Source: Streptomyces sp. CB00455
GTDB lineage: Bacteria; Actinomycetota; Actinomycetes; Streptomycetales; Streptomycetaceae
Length of the DNA: 64,000 bases
Assembly (NCBI RefSeq): GCF_001905445.1
Contig: NZ_LIVQ01000005.1
Coordinates: 124,001 to 188,000 of the forward strand
Direction: 5' to 3'
Part shown: positions 61,717-64,000 of the stretch, in pieces
Layout of the letters: the number at the start of each line of letters is the position of its first letter
Position numbering within the stretch: position 1 is the first letter of the stretch
Notes under the pieces: model-generated
The model's input: only the letters and a program-made list of their open reading frames with translations
What the model was told of the DNA's origin: nothing
The model's database searches: none
Position numbers and translations under genes: made by a program

Positions 61717-62934
61717 ATGACCGACACAGAGCAGCGGCCGGCCCGCGCGACGGACGTGACGGCCGACAGCCGCACGGCGGACGAGCGGATCCGCCGCATA
61801 CGCCGCCGCCTGGAGCGGCTCATCGGCATCGCCGCGACCGAGGGCAACGCCCTGCGTCCGCTGCGCAACGGGGACGAGATCTTCGCCGCGATGCTGGACG
61901 CGATCGATTCCGCGCACCACACCGTCGACATGATGACCTTCGTCTACTGGCGGGGCGACATCGCGCGGCGGTTCGCCGAGGCCCTGGCCGGCCGGGCCCG
62001 TGCGGGCGTCCGGGTACGGCTGCTGCTGGACGGCTTCGGCAGCCGCCTGATAGAGCGGGACCTGCTGGAGCGGATGAGCGCGGCGGGGGTCGAGATCGCC
62101 TGGTTCCGCAAGCCGCTGTACCTCTCCCCCCTCAAGCAGAACCACCGCTGCCACCGCAAGGTCCTCGTGGTCGACGAGCGGACCGCTTTCACCGGGGGCG
62201 TGGGCATCGCCGAGGAATGGTGCGGTGACGCACGCAACCCCAAGGAGTGGCGGGACACGCACGTCGAGGTCAAGGGCCCCGCCGTCGACGGCATCGCCGC
62301 CGCCTTCGCCCAGAACTGGGCCGAATGCCACGCGGAGCTCTTCGACGATCGCGACCGCTTCGTCAGTCACGAGCCGAGCGGCAGCGCCATCGTGCAGGTG
62401 GTCCGCGGTTCGGCGAGCTTCGGCTGGCAGGACATGCAGACCCTGATCCGCGTGATCCTCGAATCGGCGGAGGTGCGGGTGCGCCTGGCCACCGCCTACT
62501 TCGCCCCCGACACCTACTTCATCGACCTGCTCTGCGCCACGGCCCGGCGCGGGGTCGAGGTGGAGATCCTGCTGCCCGGCCCGCACACCGACAAGCGGGT
62601 GTGCCAGCTGGCCGGACAGCACCACTACGAGGCGCTCACCGCCTGCGGCGTGCGCATCCACCACTACCAGCCGACCATGATGCACGCCAAGATCATCACG
62701 ATGGACGGCGTGGTCTCCCTGATCGGGTCGACGAACTTCAACCGGCGCTCCCTCGACCACGACGAGGAGGTGATGCTCGCCGTCATGGACGCCGGGTTCA
62801 CCGCGACCCTCGACGCGCACTACGACGAGGACCTCCGCGCCAGCGAGCCGATCCGCCCGGACCGCTGGCGTCGGCGCTCCCTCCTCCAGCGTGCCCGGGA
62901 GACCTCCGTGCTCCCCATCCGCCGCTACCTGTGA
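61717..62934 (+). CDS. Cardiolipin synthase/phospholipase D-like protein
   Basis: 405 aa, cytoplasmic or membrane-associated. Two HKD sites: NHRCHRKVLVVDERTAFTGGVGI and MMHAKIITMDGVVSLIGSTNFNRRSLDHDEE. No TM helices, unlike ClsA. AGGAG 8 nt before ATG 61717. It would transfer phosphatidyl groups to make cardiolipin or related lipids. Unlike the PLD-like gene at 34117, it has no insertion repeats. Confidence 0.85.
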   Translation: MTDTEQRPARATDVTADSRTADERIRRIRRRLERLIGIAATEGNALRPLRNGDEIFAAMLDAIDSAHHTVDMMTFVYWRGDIARRFAEALAGRARAGVRVRLLLDGFGSRLIERDLLERMSAAGVEIAWFRKPLYLSPLKQNHRCHRKVLVVDERTAFTGGVGIAEEWCGDARNPKEWRDTHVEVKGPAVDGIAAAFAQNWAECHAELFDDRDRFVSHEPSGSAIVQVVRGSASFGWQDMQTLIRVILESAEVRVRLATAYFAPDTYFIDLLCATARRGVEVEILLPGPHTDKRVCQLAGQHHYEALTACGVRIHHYQPTMMHAKIITMDGVVSLIGSTNFNRRSLDHDEEVMLAVMDAGFTATLDAHYDEDLRASEPIRPDRWRRRSLLQRARETSVLPIRRYL

Positions 62935-62964
62935 GCGCCGCGGGCGCCGCCGCCCGGCCCGGGA

Positions 62965-63843
62965 TCACTCCCCGGCGCGGGCGGCCCGCACCGCGTTGAA
63001 CTGCGCGCCCGTGAGCAGCGCGAGGTTGGTGAACCACAGCCACACGAGGAAGACGACGATCCCGGCCAGGGAGCCGTAGAGCCTGCTGTAGGTGCCGAAC
63101 TCGGTGTAGAGGGTGAAGAGCACCGAGGCACCCAGCCACAGGCACGCCGCCAGGGCGCCGCCCGGCATGCCGCGGCGCGTCCCGCGGGTCTGGGCGGGCC
63201 CGGTCCGGTAGAGGATCAGGATCAGGGACGTGACGATGACCAGCAGGACCGGCCACCGCAGGACGACCATGGTGTCCATCCCGGCGTAGCCGGCGGCTGC
63301 CGCGAGGCGGCGGGCGAGGGGCCCGGTCGCCACCAGGCTCGCGGCGCCCGTGACGAGCAGCGCCAGCAGCGCCGTGGCGGTGAGCACGAGGACGTGGGCC
63401 GCGCGCAGGGGCCGCCGGGTGTCCGGCAGCCGGTGCATCGCGTGCAGGGCCCGCCGGAAGACGGCCAGGTAGCTGGAGGCCGACCACAGTGCGCTCAGGA
63501 CGCCGCTGACGAGCAGCAGCCACATGGACGACGGCTCGGAGGTCAGTCCCTCCAGCGCCTCCCGCAGGACCCGCGCGGACTCGGGAGGGGCGTAGGAGGT
63601 CAGGTCGAAGATGAGACGCTCGCGGGTGCCCGCTCCGGTGAGCCCCACGAGGGAGACGGAGACCAGGAGGGCGGGAACGAGCGCCAGCACCGCGTAGTAG
63701 GTCAGGGCGGCCGCGTAGTCGGCGACGTTGTCGTTCCAGAGCCGCACGGCGGTCTCGCGCAGGGCGCTGCGCGCCCGTCGCGCGAGGCCGGCGGTGCGGT
63801 GTCCCGGGGTGCTCCGAGGGGTGCGGAGAGTGTTCGATGCCAC
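62965..63843 (-). CDS. YihY/BrkB-family membrane protein
   Basis: 292 aa with six TM helices: DYAAALTYYAVLALVPALLVSVSLV, MWLLLVSGVLSALWSASSYLAVFRRAL, VLVLTATALLALLVTGAASL, VLLVIVTSLILILYRTG, GGALAACLWLGASVLFTLYTEF, LAGIVVFLVWLWFTNLALLTGAQ. GTG 63843 with GCAGGATG upstream. Family of unknown transport role, once misannotated as ribonuclease BN. It converges with the cardiolipin-synthase-like gene. Confidence 0.88.
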   Translation of the reverse strand: MASNTLRTPRSTPGHRTAGLARRARSALRETAVRLWNDNVADYAAALTYYAVLALVPALLVSVSLVGLTGAGTRERLIFDLTSYAPPESARVLREALEGLTSEPSSMWLLLVSGVLSALWSASSYLAVFRRALHAMHRLPDTRRPLRAAHVLVLTATALLALLVTGAASLVATGPLARRLAAAAGYAGMDTMVVLRWPVLLVIVTSLILILYRTGPAQTRGTRRGMPGGALAACLWLGASVLFTLYTEFGTYSRLYGSLAGIVVFLVWLWFTNLALLTGAQFNAVRAARAGE

Positions 63844-63924
63844 GAACGCATCCTGCCCGCCGCCGCCGCTCTCATCCCCGGCCGCCCGGGTGGCCGACCG
63901 GGCCCGGGAAGGGACCCGGGGGCG

Positions 63925-64000
63925 TCAGCGGACCCAGCCGCCGGTGAGGGTCTGGACCGCCGAGCCGTCCAGGTCGGAGAGCTTGGCTCCGATGAAGTCG
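63925..64000 (-). CDS. Unidentified protein, C-terminal fragment
   Basis: Only the last ~25 codons are in the window, ending ..DFIGAKLSDLDGSAVQTL then TGGWVR and TGA at 63925. Too short to assign. It runs leftward toward the BrkB gene. Confidence 0.5.
   Translation of the reverse strand, partial: DFIGAKLSDLDGSAVQTLTGGWVR

Overview
The window is about 72% GC, with G/C at most third codon positions, GTG/TTG starts, many lipobox and twin-TM membrane proteins, SpoIIE-type phosphatases and a SapB-type lanthipeptide locus. Together these point to the chromosome of a Streptomyces species. I saw no rRNA, tRNA, transposase, integrase, prophage or CRISPR array. Both ends cut through genes: a Pls/PosA-like NRPS on the left and an unidentified gene on the right.

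Left part (1-20 kb): housekeeping and stress genes. These are a hemerythrin protein, secreted or lipoproteins, a NodB polysaccharide deacetylase, a duplicated zinc-ribbon protein, a stand-alone porphobilinogen deaminase (hemC), an acyl-CoA dehydrogenase led by a PadR repressor with a perfect operator, an XRE-regulator/MFS pair sharing twin CTGGTACCAG palindromes, NADP-type glutamate dehydrogenase (gdhA), an M15 peptidase, a second MFS exporter, and a divergent TetR/aldo-keto reductase pair with an inverted-repeat operator.

Centre (19.6-37.9 kb): a caspase-fold-like protein that seems to lack catalytic residues; a HelD-family RNA polymerase ATPase whose upstream region holds a near-perfect rifamycin-associated element (RAE), which makes it a good HelR candidate; a membrane Ser/Thr kinase; and a complete SapB/ram cluster. 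In transcription order that cluster is LanKC synthetase (ramC), 45-aa precursor (ramS), a hairpin attenuator, and two fused ABC exporters (ramA, ramB), with the orphan regulator ramR divergent beyond them. It is followed by a cupin/zinc-ribbon protein, a phospholipase-D-like enzyme with a Ser-Asp repeat, a 48-aa basic protein and a histone-tail/winged-helix protein.

Right part (38-64 kb): an unusually dense signalling region. It has an orphan histidine kinase, a DUF3662 domain without its FHA partner, five SpoIIE/PP2C phosphatases (one broken at a perfect 30-bp inverted repeat), two PRC-barrel proteins, another XRE/MFS pair, and a tightly coupled run: response-regulator/PP2C, CHASE3 histidine kinase, single-domain response regulator, STAS anti-anti-sigma, RsbW-like anti-sigma and GlsB-like membrane protein. 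This looks like a signal-controlled partner-switching system with no sigma factor gene nearby. The window ends with a GDSL-hydrolase remnant, a LysE exporter, an NlpC/P60 endopeptidase behind a structured leader, a cardiolipin-synthase-like enzyme and a YihY/BrkB membrane protein.
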